Positions 45,668 through 54,205 of a stretch of 64,000 nt of DNA are shown here, in pieces. Origin of the DNA: Dethiobacter alkaliphilus (GTDB lineage: Bacteria; Bacillota; Dethiobacteria; DTU022; UBA8154); assembly GCA_016841605.1 (NCBI GenBank), contig JAENYV010000002.1, positions 124,001 through 188,000 of the forward strand. Direction: 5' to 3'. The notes beneath the pieces were generated by a model. That model was not told the origin of the DNA. It made no database searches and saw only the letters and a list, made by a program, of their open reading frames with translations. A program made the position numbers and the translations under genes. Positions within the stretch are counted from its first letter, which is position 1. Every line of letters starts with the position of its first letter.

Positions 45668-46390
45668 TTATTCTATTCCATACTTACCCGGTTTTTCTTC
45701 CCTTTTTCTTTTCATGGAAACAAACAAGTATCCTTGGGTATCAAGACCGGCGTAAAAAACCTCTTTGGGGCTGTTAATACCTCTTTGTCTTAATTGCTCT
45801 CCCAGCCAACTTTCATCTAAGTGTGCATCGGCCAAATTTTCATGCATAACTTCCCTATCGATAATTATGTCTTTAGTTAAGCCTTTATATGTTGAAGAGA
45901 TATTTAAATCTGAAGGTGTCACCGGTTGTTTTTGGGATTTCGGCAGGACTGATAATGAACCATCGGTTTCCAATAAGGCGAACTCTACATCCGCAATGTT
46001 AAATATGTTCTTCTTCCTAAGGAGCAGCATTAACTCCGGTATATTTAAACGTTCCTTTTTTAGGTTTTCCTCTACAATTTTTCCGTTCTCGATGGCAACA
46101 ATTGGCTCGGAACTCAACAGTTTTTTCCAAGGATTACTCTGTAATTGCATAAGACCTGTCAATACTGTCATGAATGATATGGTTATTAGAATTACAATCC
46201 CGGATATCAAAGAGTTGCTACCGGTTAAGACAAAGCCGCTAGCAGTTACGGAGCCGATAGTGACTCCAACGATAAAGTCAAAAAATGTCATCTGTGATAT
46301 TAGTTTTTTGCCCATTAACCTAGCCAAAAGCATAAGCAATATAAATGCTAGAATGGCTCTTAAAAAAGATGAAAATATTATCTCATTCAA
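45668..46390 (-). CDS. DUF421 (YetF-like) membrane protein
   Basis: 240 residues. Three N-terminal hydrophobic segments (roughly 8-25, 35-57 and 62-82) including LARLMGKKLISQMTFFDFIVGVTIGS, then the soluble DUF421 domain (RLNIPELMLLLRKKNIFNIADVEFALLETDGSLSVL, in pieces: LLRKK, DVEFALLE, GSLSVLPK). Family function is unclear; members associate with stress and sporulation in Bacilli. Second of two paralogues, 46 nt downstream of the first. Confidence 0.92.
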   Translation of the reverse strand: MNEIIFSSFLRAILAFILLMLLARLMGKKLISQMTFFDFIVGVTIGSVTASGFVLTGSNSLISGIVILITISFMTVLTGLMQLQSNPWKKLLSSEPIVAIENGKIVEENLKKERLNIPELMLLLRKKNIFNIADVEFALLETDGSLSVLPKSQKQPVTPSDLNISSTYKGLTKDIIIDREVMHENLADAHLDESWLGEQLRQRGINSPKEVFYAGLDTQGYLFVSMKRKREEKPGKYGIE

Positions 46391-46436
46391 TCTTTATACC
46401 TCTTCACGTTATTTTGTCTCGATCTGCCCTAATTTC

Positions 46437-47138
46437 TTATATTACAGGCGGAGTTCCTCCGGCATTATTTCCCTTATTATGGTACAGGTCCAAGTATAGT
46501 TTTCCCTGGGTATCGAGTTCCGCTATAAATACATCCTTACTATTAACCCTCGCCTTTTTAAGTTCTTGTTGCAACCAGTTTTCGTCCAGTTTAGCATATT
46601 GTAAGTTTTTCGCTACAATCTCGCCTTCTATAATCAGCGGCAAGGCTAATCCTTCATATTGGGTGTTGATTTGTAGGTCTTTAGGTTTTACCGGTCGTTC
46701 TTGGGACTTAGGAAAAACAGATAGTTGACCGTTTGGTTCAAAAATAGCGAATTCCACCTCTGCTATTGAAGCATACCCCTTACTTCGTATTAGCGACATT
46801 AAAAAAGTAATATTCATTTTGTTTCTTTTTAGCTCATCCCTATCGACCTTGCCGTTTGCTACCACAATACTGGGTTTCATATCGAAGTTATAGAACTTCT
46901 TATTTAGCGAGAGCAATCCAATTATTACTGTCATAAAGGCTAGTGTTAAAACTCCAACTGTAGCTTTGGACGGTATCTTATATACCAGGGGTTCTGCTGC
47001 GACGGTTGTTAATAAGAGCAGCCCGGCAATCTCGTAGCTTGTCATTTGAGCAATACTTTTTTTACCGATAATTCTTAAACCTAACCAAGTCACCAAAAGC
47101 ATGAAAACAGCTCGAGTTATGTAAACAAGAATTTCCAC
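46437..47138 (-). CDS. DUF421 (YetF-like) membrane protein, paralogue
   Basis: 233 residues; same architecture as its neighbour: three N-terminal membrane segments with GLRIIGKKSIAQMTSYEIAGLLLL, then a cytosolic domain with SLIRSKGYASIAEVEFAIFEPNGQLSVFPKSQ (landmarks RSKGY, EVEFAIFE, QLSVFPKS). It follows the DUF4363 gene by 16 nt. The pair differ throughout, so the duplication is old. Confidence 0.92.
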   Translation of the reverse strand: MEILVYITRAVFMLLVTWLGLRIIGKKSIAQMTSYEIAGLLLLTTVAAEPLVYKIPSKATVGVLTLAFMTVIIGLLSLNKKFYNFDMKPSIVVANGKVDRDELKRNKMNITFLMSLIRSKGYASIAEVEFAIFEPNGQLSVFPKSQERPVKPKDLQINTQYEGLALPLIIEGEIVAKNLQYAKLDENWLQQELKKARVNSKDVFIAELDTQGKLYLDLYHNKGNNAGGTPPVI

Positions 47139-47154
47139 AGATGTTCTTCCTCTC

Positions 47155-47529
47155 TTAGGGTTCGGGTACGACTTTCCTAAAGTTTTTCCAGTGTGCCGCG
47201 ATCAGTCTTGACATCTGAACAGCAGTTGAGGCATCTCTAATTTGGACTGCACCTTTTAAGCTCTCTATTGAGTTGGTCATATCCGAAAAATCCTGTTCAC
47301 CATTATTTAAGGAAACCAGATATTTTACGCTCTTCCAAATACCGTTAAAGTCTTGTAACAATTTATTGGCTTTTTCCCAATTATCTTGTTCTACTGCCTG
47401 TTGAAAATCAATCATCGTATTTTCAATATGGTTTCCTCTGTCATAACCGTAGTTCTGCGTTAAGAAAAAAATAATAAAAAGGGTAATTATAACAACTCCT
47501 AGTCCCCAAGTAATCCTTTTATCACTCAC
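47155..47529 (-). CDS. DUF4363 membrane-anchored protein
   Basis: 124 residues. One N-terminal transmembrane segment (about 9-24) followed by an extracytoplasmic helical domain rich in Trp and Lys (EQDNWEKANKLLQDF; AHWKNFRKV). DUF4363 genes commonly sit next to DUF421 genes in Firmicutes, as here, so the product likely interacts with the two DUF421 proteins. First gene of the unit. Confidence 0.85.
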   Translation of the reverse strand: MSDKRITWGLGVVIITLFIIFFLTQNYGYDRGNHIENTMIDFQQAVEQDNWEKANKLLQDFNGIWKSVKYLVSLNNGEQDFSDMTNSIESLKGAVQIRDASTAVQMSRLIAAHWKNFRKVVPEP

Positions 47530-47757
47530 TCGACGAACCCCCTTTTCTTGTATATAATTCTTCCCGGACTATGAGAAGTTATTAATACTAAATTTTGTCT
47601 GAAAAACCTAACTCCTTTCCTACTATTTTTACATAAAAAAGGACGCTCTTGGGAGCAATCTTTTAGACAACACATATAGCCGGGAGCCGGTTCTCATACT
47701 TTAATTCTTGCTTTATCTACATTTTTCATTGCTGTATATTTTAAACTATTGTCCATA

Positions 47758-49041
47758 TCATGACTGTTTAGCTATTACCCGAAGCCTTTTTATTTTTCTT
47801 GCTTCCATCTCCGAAACTTCGAAATCATATCCGTCCCAGTTTACGATTTCACCTTGCTTTGGAAGATGACCCAACTTCTCCAAGATAAAGCCGGCCACAG
47901 TCTCATATTCCCTTGGCCAACCTGTATTCTTTAAATTAAGCATTTCAATAACATCTTGAATTGGAGTATCACCCTCAACTACCCATTGTCCCAGTTCAGT
48001 TTTCTTAATTAGCTTCTGCTCTTCTACTACTTCACCAATTATTTCTTCTACGAGATCCCCTCTAGTAACTAACCCCGCCATCCCGCCATATTCGTCAACG
48101 ACGATAGCCATTTCCATATCTTCGTGGTGCAACTCCTTTAACAACTCTACGGCTGATTTTGTTTCAGGGACAAATAGTGTGGGCTGCATAAGTTCTTCTA
48201 TTGTTTGTCCCTGATTCCGATTACTAACCGCATTGCAAACCAAATCCCGTAAACTGACTATCCCAAGAATATCGTCATAATCTTTCTTGTACACCGGAAA
48301 AGTATCATATTTTAAATTACATACCTTCTGTAAAGCATCAGTTGCATTCTCGGATGCATGCAGGTAGAATACCTCCGTTCTAGGCACCATCACCTGTCGT
48401 ACCACCTGGTCCCCAAAGTTAAAAACTCCTTCAATCATACTTTTTTCCTCTGTCGGAAGAGTACGGTGCTCAGCAATATAAATACGGATTTCATCTTCGG
48501 AAATTTCTTTTTCCTGATGCTTTGTACTTCCCCCTAAGAGGCGAACCACTATGTTAGTAGATAGAGTTAGAAATCGAGTGATAGGTAAGGTCACCACAGC
48601 AATTAAATTGATCGGCCTGGCTACAATTAGTGCAATTTTTTCCGACCACTGCATGGCAAGCCGTTTTGGAGCCAACTCCCCAAAAACAAGGGTTATATAT
48701 GAAATAATCAAGGTTACAATAAATATGCCTAAAGTATCCGCATATGCAGCCTGAACACCTAAACTTTGGAACACCCGAGTCAAACCCTTTGATAAACCCA
48801 CTGCTGCTGTGGCACTTGCCATGAATCCCGCTAGAGTTATACCCACCTGTATTGTTGACAAAAATAGGCTTGGATCTTCAAGCAACCGTATAAGCATTGC
48901 AGCTGATCGGTTACCTTCCTCTCTTAATTGTTCAACCTTCACCCTTCGGGAAGATATTACTGCTATCTCACTCGCCGCAAAAAAAGCATTAAGCAGGACA
49001 AGTAAAATTATTAGAAGAATTCCCACCCAGTTAACTGACAA
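47758..49041 (-). CDS. CNNM/CBS-domain (HlyC/CorC-type) transporter-like protein
   Basis: 427 residues. N-terminal CNNM domain with four hydrophobic segments (LLIILLVLLNAFFAASEIA; AGFMASATA; IFIVTLIISYITLVFGELAPKRLA, in parts), a paired CBS domain (VMVPRTEVFYL, YDTFPVYKKD, GIVSLRDL; MAIVVDEYGGMAGLVTRGDLVEEIIGE) and a C-terminal CorC_HlyC domain (VEGDTPIQDV, ETVAGFI). Members are linked to magnesium or sodium efflux or related stress resistance. The GDLVEEI and DEYGG motifs are intact. Own promoter expected upstream. Confidence 0.93.
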   Translation of the reverse strand: MSVNWVGILLIILLVLLNAFFAASEIAVISSRRVKVEQLREEGNRSAAMLIRLLEDPSLFLSTIQVGITLAGFMASATAAVGLSKGLTRVFQSLGVQAAYADTLGIFIVTLIISYITLVFGELAPKRLAMQWSEKIALIVARPINLIAVVTLPITRFLTLSTNIVVRLLGGSTKHQEKEISEDEIRIYIAEHRTLPTEEKSMIEGVFNFGDQVVRQVMVPRTEVFYLHASENATDALQKVCNLKYDTFPVYKKDYDDILGIVSLRDLVCNAVSNRNQGQTIEELMQPTLFVPETKSAVELLKELHHEDMEMAIVVDEYGGMAGLVTRGDLVEEIIGEVVEEQKLIKKTELGQWVVEGDTPIQDVIEMLNLKNTGWPREYETVAGFILEKLGHLPKQGEIVNWDGYDFEVSEMEARKIKRLRVIAKQS

Positions 49042-49276
49042 TAATGCTTCCTCCCTCTTTATTCAACATTCATTAATATTATAGGCCCATACCAGTGGAA
49101 TAAAGTTAAAGGGTATGCTTTTAAAAGATAAAGAGAATAAGGAGAACTCTCAATTCATGCTCTCCGCATACTTAACTGTTTTTTTGACTAGTAATCAACC
49201 AATCGCCTCTAAGTAGTATCTGCTTTAGCTAAATTTTAATATTCGTATTCATTAAACGAACAAAAATAAGGAGCAT

Positions 49277-49478
49277 GGAGTAGGGCATTCCATAAACCCC
49301 TCCCCCGTGACTACAGGCGCAAAAAGGAGATCAATACGGTTCTACTGGAGATCACCGAAGAAGTCTGCCGCAGAAACAGAATATTTAACAAAGCAGGACG
49401 CGTCGTTAACGTTTACTTCCGGGGGGCGGACTTTGACTTGCCCACCGGCTTTTCTCGGAAAAAACGGCTGCCTGAACC
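49277..49478 (+). pseudogene. Truncated, decayed duplicate of the dinB/umuC gene
   Basis: 202 bp matching the 3' half of the intact Y-family polymerase gene at 51411-51609 with around 90% identity by eye, with small indels at the start. The translation of the match reads EITEEVCRR, NKAGRVVNVYFRGADFDLPTGFS, in the same order as in the intact gene. It runs straight into the REP-like repeats. No start codon or flanking polymerase sequence is present. Confidence 0.9.
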
Positions 49479-49502
49479 GGGTGACCAAGGGAGTGACCAG
49501 GG

Positions 49503-49564
49503 GGAGTGACCAGGGGGACGGTTCTTGCGGTTTGGAGTGACCAGGGGGACGGTTCTTGCGGTTT
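49503..49564. repeat. REP-like 31-bp tandem repeat
   Basis: The unit GGAGTGACCAGGGGGACGGTTCTTGCGGTTT (49503-49533) is repeated exactly at 49534-49564, and a partial unit (GGGAGTGACCAGGG) precedes it near 49489-49502. Its core matches the element in the cca gene end and resembles the palindrome at 28041. It starts directly at the end of the dinB fragment. Confidence 0.92.
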
Positions 49565-49816
49565 AACATGTTTGAACATGTTTGCATTCAAATTTACGAA
49601 TAGTAAACAGAAGAAGAAAACCTATCAATAATATATGCTATCTATCTTACATTCAACAACCTAAATGTTGCCAATTGCAGTATTAAGATAGGGGTTCCAA
49701 TTTAAGAAAAAAATTTATAAAAAGTTATAATAAATCTTACCATTAAACCGTTTGAAGAAAAATGTCATGACAATTAATAATACTGAGTACCTGATATTAA
49801 AAAAGTGCTTTCTTCA
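49565..49816. other. Gap after the REP repeats
   Basis: 252 AT-rich bp between the tandem repeats and the secreted-protein pseudogene. I see no gene and no clear regulatory element. Confidence 0.5.
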
Positions 49817-50196
49817 TCACCCCGCATAGGCGTAAAAAAATGTCATAAGCCTATAATTTATAACCCTTATTTACGTACCAACTATCTGTCCAAAATCTCG
49901 TTGTTCCTTCATAGTCCTGTGTCCAGTCCTTTACTGTAACCCATGTATTATTTTCTTGGCGTTGAAGATATGCGGAGATGCTTACACTATCCATCCCGCT
50001 ATATGGATATGTATGAAGTCATATTTGCTTGTCCTGCTCTATTGATGCTTAGAACATTGCTTATACGATGAATTAGTGTCCAACGTGGAGAATTATAAAA
50101 CTCATGGGCTACTTCTTGTTCAGCTGCGATAGCCAAGCTGAACATACAGAGCATAAACATTAACGTCAAGCAAAGTATAAAAATCTTCTTAAACAC
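49817..50196 (-). pseudogene. Frameshifted small secreted protein (DUF6147-like)
   Basis: The GTG at 50196 opens a signal peptide (MFKKIFILCLTLMFMLCMFS, then LAIAAEQE). The frame stops at 49999. If the frame is shifted after TSYIS, it goes on as YSGMDSVSISAYLQRQ, NNTWVTVKDWT, FWTDSWYVNKGYK; a second shift at GYK continues YRLMTFFYAYAG and then a stop at 49817. Together they give a complete ~125-residue exported protein of the kind I know as DUF6147-like. Two frameshifts in one small gene indicate a pseudogene, or assembly error. Confidence 0.8.
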
Positions 50197-50197
50197 A

Positions 50198-50251
50198 AAA
50201 TCACCTCCTTTTCTTGGTTCTATTAATAAAAACCGGTAAAGGAGGTGATTT
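50198..50251 (-). promoter_or_regulatory. Hairpin sequestering the ribosome site of the secreted-protein gene
   Basis: AAATCACCTCCTTT (50198-50211, plus strand) is a perfect 14-bp inverted match to AAAGGAGGTGATTT (50238-50251). On the minus strand the upstream arm would mask the AAAGGAGGTGATTT ribosome site of the gene starting at 50196, with a 26-nt loop. Confidence 0.7.
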
Positions 50252-50283
50252 GTTACAAGATTTATAACTTTTTAAGATTTTTT

Positions 50284-50439
50284 TTATTTCATACTCTCAG
50301 CTATCTTGACTAGTTCATCTTTAAGCAGTTGTGCGCTTAGCAAGTAAATATTTTCATCATGCTTGTATATTAAAGTAGCTATATTGTTTTTTTCAAAGTA
50401 TTCAGCGGGTTGGTCATTTACCATTATCTGTATAAGCAT
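50284..50439 (-). pseudogene. Remnant of a DUF4367-type C-terminus
   Basis: A 51-codon stretch from an ATG at 50439 reads MLIQIMVNDQPAEYFEKNN and then IATLIYKHDENIYLLS, ending ELVKIAESMK. The ending resembles the C-terminus of DUF4367 proteins. No signal, start site or upstream family sequence is present, so I treat it as a remnant of a larger gene. Confidence 0.6.
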
Positions 50440-50583
50440 CCTCACTATCTTCGCCGGCAACAAGACCTCCTGACAAATTTGCTGACCGTCATGAAGCAAG
50501 CTCCTTTGCTGCAGACACAACAATTTTAGTTAGTCCAAGTACATCCTAAAATGACTAGAATAAATAATTAATCGAATATATGC

Positions 50584-50612
50584 TTGTATTTTTTGCCGCC
50601 CCCTGCTATAAT
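50584..50612 (+). promoter_or_regulatory. Promoter of the Y-family polymerase gene
   Basis: TTGTAT (50584-50589) and TATAAT (50607-50612) with 17-nt spacing; the SOS box overlaps the expected start point. Confidence 0.8.
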
Positions 50613-50615
50613 AAT

Positions 50616-50629
50616 AGAACATAAGTTCT
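50616..50629 (+). promoter_or_regulatory. LexA (DinR) SOS box
   Basis: AGAACATAAGTTCT fits the Firmicute LexA consensus GAAC-N4-GTTC exactly, 26 nt before the polymerase start, immediately after the -10 box. LexA bound here would block transcription until DNA damage. Confidence 0.9.
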
Positions 50630-50654
50630 CTATTGCGGAGGCATAAAAAAGTTT

Positions 50655-51896
50655 ATGAATAATAATTCCAGGGTTATCCTTCTGGCTGATATGGAATCCT
50701 TTTATGCCGGCGTGGAAGTTGTCCGGAATCCTTCGCTCCAAGGAAAGCCGGTCGTGGTTTGCGGAGACCCGGACCGCCGTCATGGGGTCGTCCTGGCGGC
50801 AAGCAAGGAGGCCAAAGCATTCGCCATTAAGACCGGTATGGCCGCGGGTGAATGCACAAAACTCTGCCCGAACCTGGTCTTTGTCCGTCCCCACATGCAG
50901 GAGTATATTAAAACTTCACTGGCCCTGACACGGGTCTTTGAAGAGTTTACGGACCGGATTTCCCCTTACTCCATTGACGAACAGTTTCTGGATATAACCG
51001 GGTGCGAGAAGCTGTTCGGCGGCCCGGAAACAACGGCCCTGAGAATTATCGATAGAATATGGGAAACAATGCACATCCGCTGCCGGATTGGAATAGGTGA
51101 AAATCCCCTGCAGGCCAAAATGGCCTGCGATTGTTTTGCCAAGAAAAATGGAAAAGGGATTTTTCGTCTTTCCCATAAAAATTATGCCGATCATACCTGG
51201 CCCCTTCCCATTAGAAGTCTCTTTGGAGTGGGAAACCGTATGGAGCGAAATTTATTCAACATCGGTGTCAGGGCTATCGGACACCTGGCTCTTCTTTCCA
51301 GGGAAACGCTGAAATCCCGGTGGGGTATAAACGGAGAAGTTCTCTGGCTTAATGCCCACGGGATTGATTACTCCACAGTCAATCCTCCCCGCGGGGAAGA
51401 TCACCGCAAGGGAGTAGGGCATTCCATAACCCTCCCCCGTGACTACAGGCGCGAAGAGGAGATCGATACGGTTCTACTGGAGATCACTGAAGAAGTCTGC
51501 CGCAGGACCAGAATATTTAACAAAGCAGGACGCGTCGTCAACGTTTACTGCCGGGGCGCGGACTTTGACTTGCCCACCGGCTTTTCCCGGCAAAAACGGC
51601 TGCCTGAACCCACCGCGATGACCATGGATGTGTATCCCATTGTCCGGAAAGTTTTTTATGCCCACTGGGACCGCAGACCCGTCAGAACTCTGGGCGTAAG
51701 CCTGACGGGTTTAATGGATTTTAAAGAGCTGCAGCTTTCTCTTCTGGAAGATAAAGAAAAAAAAATAGCCCTCAGCAGGGCTATGGATCTGATCCGGGAC
51801 CGTTTTGGAATCACCGGTTTGTTCAGACTATCATCGTTAACTCCCGGAGGGCTGCTCTTTGAAAGGGCGAATAAAATAGGAGGCCACGAAGCCTAA
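50655..51896 (+). CDS. Y-family DNA polymerase (UmuC/YqjW type)
   Basis: 413 residues. The palm motif is LLADMESFYA with Asp11 and Glu13, and YSIDEQFLDITG with the catalytic Asp-Glu pair; the Gln after SIDE is the UmuC/YqjW pattern rather than DinB (SIDEAFLD). Fingers and thumb regions follow (GIGENPLQAKMACD; GVGNRMERNLFNIGV; the little-finger region RVVNVYCRGADFDLPTGFS). It is error-prone translesion synthesis, SOS-induced. The ATG at 50655 has CGGAGG 8 nt upstream. A broken piece of this gene lies at 49277. Confidence 0.93.
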   Translation: MNNNSRVILLADMESFYAGVEVVRNPSLQGKPVVVCGDPDRRHGVVLAASKEAKAFAIKTGMAAGECTKLCPNLVFVRPHMQEYIKTSLALTRVFEEFTDRISPYSIDEQFLDITGCEKLFGGPETTALRIIDRIWETMHIRCRIGIGENPLQAKMACDCFAKKNGKGIFRLSHKNYADHTWPLPIRSLFGVGNRMERNLFNIGVRAIGHLALLSRETLKSRWGINGEVLWLNAHGIDYSTVNPPRGEDHRKGVGHSITLPRDYRREEEIDTVLLEITEEVCRRTRIFNKAGRVVNVYCRGADFDLPTGFSRQKRLPEPTAMTMDVYPIVRKVFYAHWDRRPVRTLGVSLTGLMDFKELQLSLLEDKEKKIALSRAMDLIRDRFGITGLFRLSSLTPGGLLFERANKIGGHEA

Positions 51897-51938
51897 CTTC
51901 AGGGGTTGTGCATTCAGGTTATTCTTGTACACTCTTTG

Positions 51939-53387
51939 CTATTTTGGGCAACCGCAAGAACCGTCCCCCTGGTTTCCCGCTTTTTTTTGCACAGCAGCCT
52001 TAAGCTCTTCCGGGGTGTTCTTAATTCTTCCCGTCTGGACATCCACCAGTAAATCATGCAAAATTTTTCCCACAACCGGCCCCCTGCCGATCTTTTCCAC
52101 AATCTCATCTCCGGAAATATTTAATTCATAAGGATAAAATATTATGCCGGAGACAATCTTTGAAAACCGGGAGAGCAAGAAGTGGAAGTAAAGCGCAGAG
52201 GTTTCTCTGCCCTTTGCAGCGTCGTCAGCCCGGCCCAGCAAAAACAGTTGCCGCGCGGCTTCCATAAACTCATTACGGTTGGCAAAATCCCGGGATCTTC
52301 TGATTGCCCATCTGGTTAATCTTTGGAGGTCGTCGCTTGGGAGATTTTGATGATTTTTTACCAGCCAGACGATCCTCTGAGAATCTTTTGGGGAAACTCT
52401 TAACCTTCCCAGTATTCTTTTTGCCATCTCGGCACCGGCAAGAGGGTGACCGCGGTCGGAAATCTCCCCCCGCCTGTTGAGGGATCTGATGCCCGGCTTC
52501 CCTTTGGCAACATCATGCAGGAGAGCAGCCCAGCGCGGGATCGGAACAGGAGGCACCTCATCCACTGTCCTGAGAATGTGAGTTAATACATCATATTGAT
52601 GATAACGGGGGTTCTGAGCAACTCCATCCAATTGCATAATTTCCGGTAAAAAGGCAACCCGAAATTTTCTTCCCCCCTGTTTTACTGAGCATGACAGGCC
52701 TAGTACTCCCGTATCGGCCAGCAAACGTAGCCCCTGTGAAGGTTGAGGGGCTAAAAGGATTTTTTCAAATTCATCTTTCACTCTTTCTACAGAAAGATTC
52801 TGGAATCTTTTCTGAATAATTTCACTCGACATCGCTGCGCGGATCTTTCCGTCTAAAGCAAAACCTGTTTGGACAACAAAGCGGGAGGCCCGCAAGACCC
52901 GGAGCGGGTCCTCCGAAAAACGAGCCTCAGGATTTCCGATACATTGTATAATTCTATTTTTAATATCATTAATACCGTCGAAAGGGTCGATAAGCTTCCC
53001 ATCTTTGTCCATGGCTACTGCATTCATGGTAAAATCACGGCGGGCCAAATCCTTGTAAAGGTCGCCAACAAAAGCAACTCTTTCCGGTCGGTGCGGGTCT
53101 TCACCGTAATTTTCGGTCCGCATGGCGGCCACTTCATATTTTTTCTTGCCGATGACAATATTAATAATCCCGAAAGCTTCGCCGTGCTTCCGGACTTTCC
53201 AACCGGCTTCCAATGCCTCGGAAACAATTTGCTCCGGTTTCCGGTCGGTCACAAAATCATAATCCGCAGGCTGCCTGGACATGAGCAAGTCCCGGACAGA
53301 ACCGCCGACCAGGTAGCACTGATACCCTCCCCGGCACATTCTTTCCATGATTTCTTTGCTCTCTTTGGGAATCTGAGGCAACGACAA
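51939..53387 (-). CDS. cca: CCA-adding tRNA nucleotidyltransferase / poly(A) polymerase family
   Basis: 482 residues. Nucleotidyltransferase domain: YLVGGSVRDLLM and ADYDFVTD (DxD), then RRDFTMNAVA, RFSEDPLRVLRASRF. An HD-type domain follows (AALLHDVAKGKPG; DRGHPLAGAEMAKRIL). It adds or repairs the tRNA CCA end. The last ten residues (NQGDGSCGCPK) are encoded by the REP-like element at 51950-51972, so the natural C-terminus was probably replaced by insertion. It precedes the rnhB operon end. Confidence 0.92.
   Translation of the reverse strand: MSLPQIPKESKEIMERMCRGGYQCYLVGGSVRDLLMSRQPADYDFVTDRKPEQIVSEALEAGWKVRKHGEAFGIINIVIGKKKYEVAAMRTENYGEDPHRPERVAFVGDLYKDLARRDFTMNAVAMDKDGKLIDPFDGINDIKNRIIQCIGNPEARFSEDPLRVLRASRFVVQTGFALDGKIRAAMSSEIIQKRFQNLSVERVKDEFEKILLAPQPSQGLRLLADTGVLGLSCSVKQGGRKFRVAFLPEIMQLDGVAQNPRYHQYDVLTHILRTVDEVPPVPIPRWAALLHDVAKGKPGIRSLNRRGEISDRGHPLAGAEMAKRILGRLRVSPKDSQRIVWLVKNHQNLPSDDLQRLTRWAIRRSRDFANRNEFMEAARQLFLLGRADDAAKGRETSALYFHFLLSRFSKIVSGIIFYPYELNISGDEIVEKIGRGPVVGKILHDLLVDVQTGRIKNTPEELKAAVQKKAGNQGDGSCGCPK
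51950..51972. repeat. REP-like element inside the cca gene end
   Basis: Twenty-three bases, read on the minus strand as CCAGGGGGACGGTTCTTGCG plus GTT, are identical to the core of the 31-bp tandem units at 49503-49564. It is read through by the last codons of cca. Confidence 0.9.
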
Positions 53388-53407
53388 TTAAGTCCACCTT
53401 ACTTAAG

Positions 53408-54205
53408 TTAATCTTGCATCCGGAAAGTCCTGCGGTGCAGTTCTGAAAGACCTAAGGATTTAATCGCTTGGCGGTGTTCGGCAGTAGGATATCCCTTGTT
53501 TTTGGCAAAACCGTAGCCGGGGTAAAGCTCTTCATATTTCTCCATTATGCGGTCCCTTGTTACCTTGGCGATAATGGATGCCGCGGCAATGGAAAGGCAG
53601 AATCTGTCTCCGCCTTTGACCGCTTCCTGGGGAACGCTGACTCCGGGTATGCTGAAGCTGCCGTCAATAAGGATAAAGTCGGGGTGGGGGCTTAATTGTT
53701 CCACAGCCTGTTTCATCGCTTGCAGGGAAGCCTTATGAATATTAATATCATCGATAATAGCTGCATTGACAATTCCCAGGCCTACAGCCGTCGAATGCTT
53801 TCGGATATTCTGATAAAGTTTTTCCCGTTTTTGTGCCGAAAGCTGTTTGGAATCATCGACTTCCCGCCAGGTATCCAGGGTTTTTTCCTGACCCAGGATA
53901 ACAGCGGCAGCAACGACGGGACCGGCAAGAGGACCTCTCCCTGCTTCATCTACTCCGGCGACAGCCGGATACCCCTTTTCCCAAAGCTGTTTTTCCCTCC
54001 GGCCCATTCTCCACAGCCGTTCTTTTTCTTCCAGGAGCCGTTTTCGGCGCATAAGATAACGGGCCAACAGTTCCCTTACTCCCGACCGCCGGTCCCGTTG
54101 CAGCAGGAGAAGCTCTTCGTCGGGAAGGTTTTCAGCCGGCAAAAGATAATTTCGTATTTCTTCGATTGTCCAGGTTGAAAAAGGAGGTTGTCGGGAATTT
54201 TTCAT
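53408..54205 (-). CDS. rnhB: Ribonuclease HII
   Basis: 265 residues with the ~70-residue N-terminal helical extension usual for Firmicute RNase HII. Active-site motif GVDEAGRGPLAGPV (Asp-Glu), VDDSKQLS, and later ILIDGSFSIPG with the second Asp, then AAASIIAKVTRDR. It removes RNA primers and misincorporated ribonucleotides. The ATG overlaps the end of rbgA by 4 nt. Confidence 0.96.
   Translation of the reverse strand: MKNSRQPPFSTWTIEEIRNYLLPAENLPDEELLLLQRDRRSGVRELLARYLMRRKRLLEEKERLWRMGRREKQLWEKGYPAVAGVDEAGRGPLAGPVVAAAVILGQEKTLDTWREVDDSKQLSAQKREKLYQNIRKHSTAVGLGIVNAAIIDDINIHKASLQAMKQAVEQLSPHPDFILIDGSFSIPGVSVPQEAVKGGDRFCLSIAAASIIAKVTRDRIMEKYEELYPGYGFAKNKGYPTAEHRQAIKSLGLSELHRRTFRMQD

Noticed and set aside
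45765-46499. 244-codon plus-strand open frame
   Set aside because: Antisense to the DUF421 gene, no supporting features.
49503-49564. CRISPR array
   Set aside because: Units are directly tandem without spacers and no cas gene is near.
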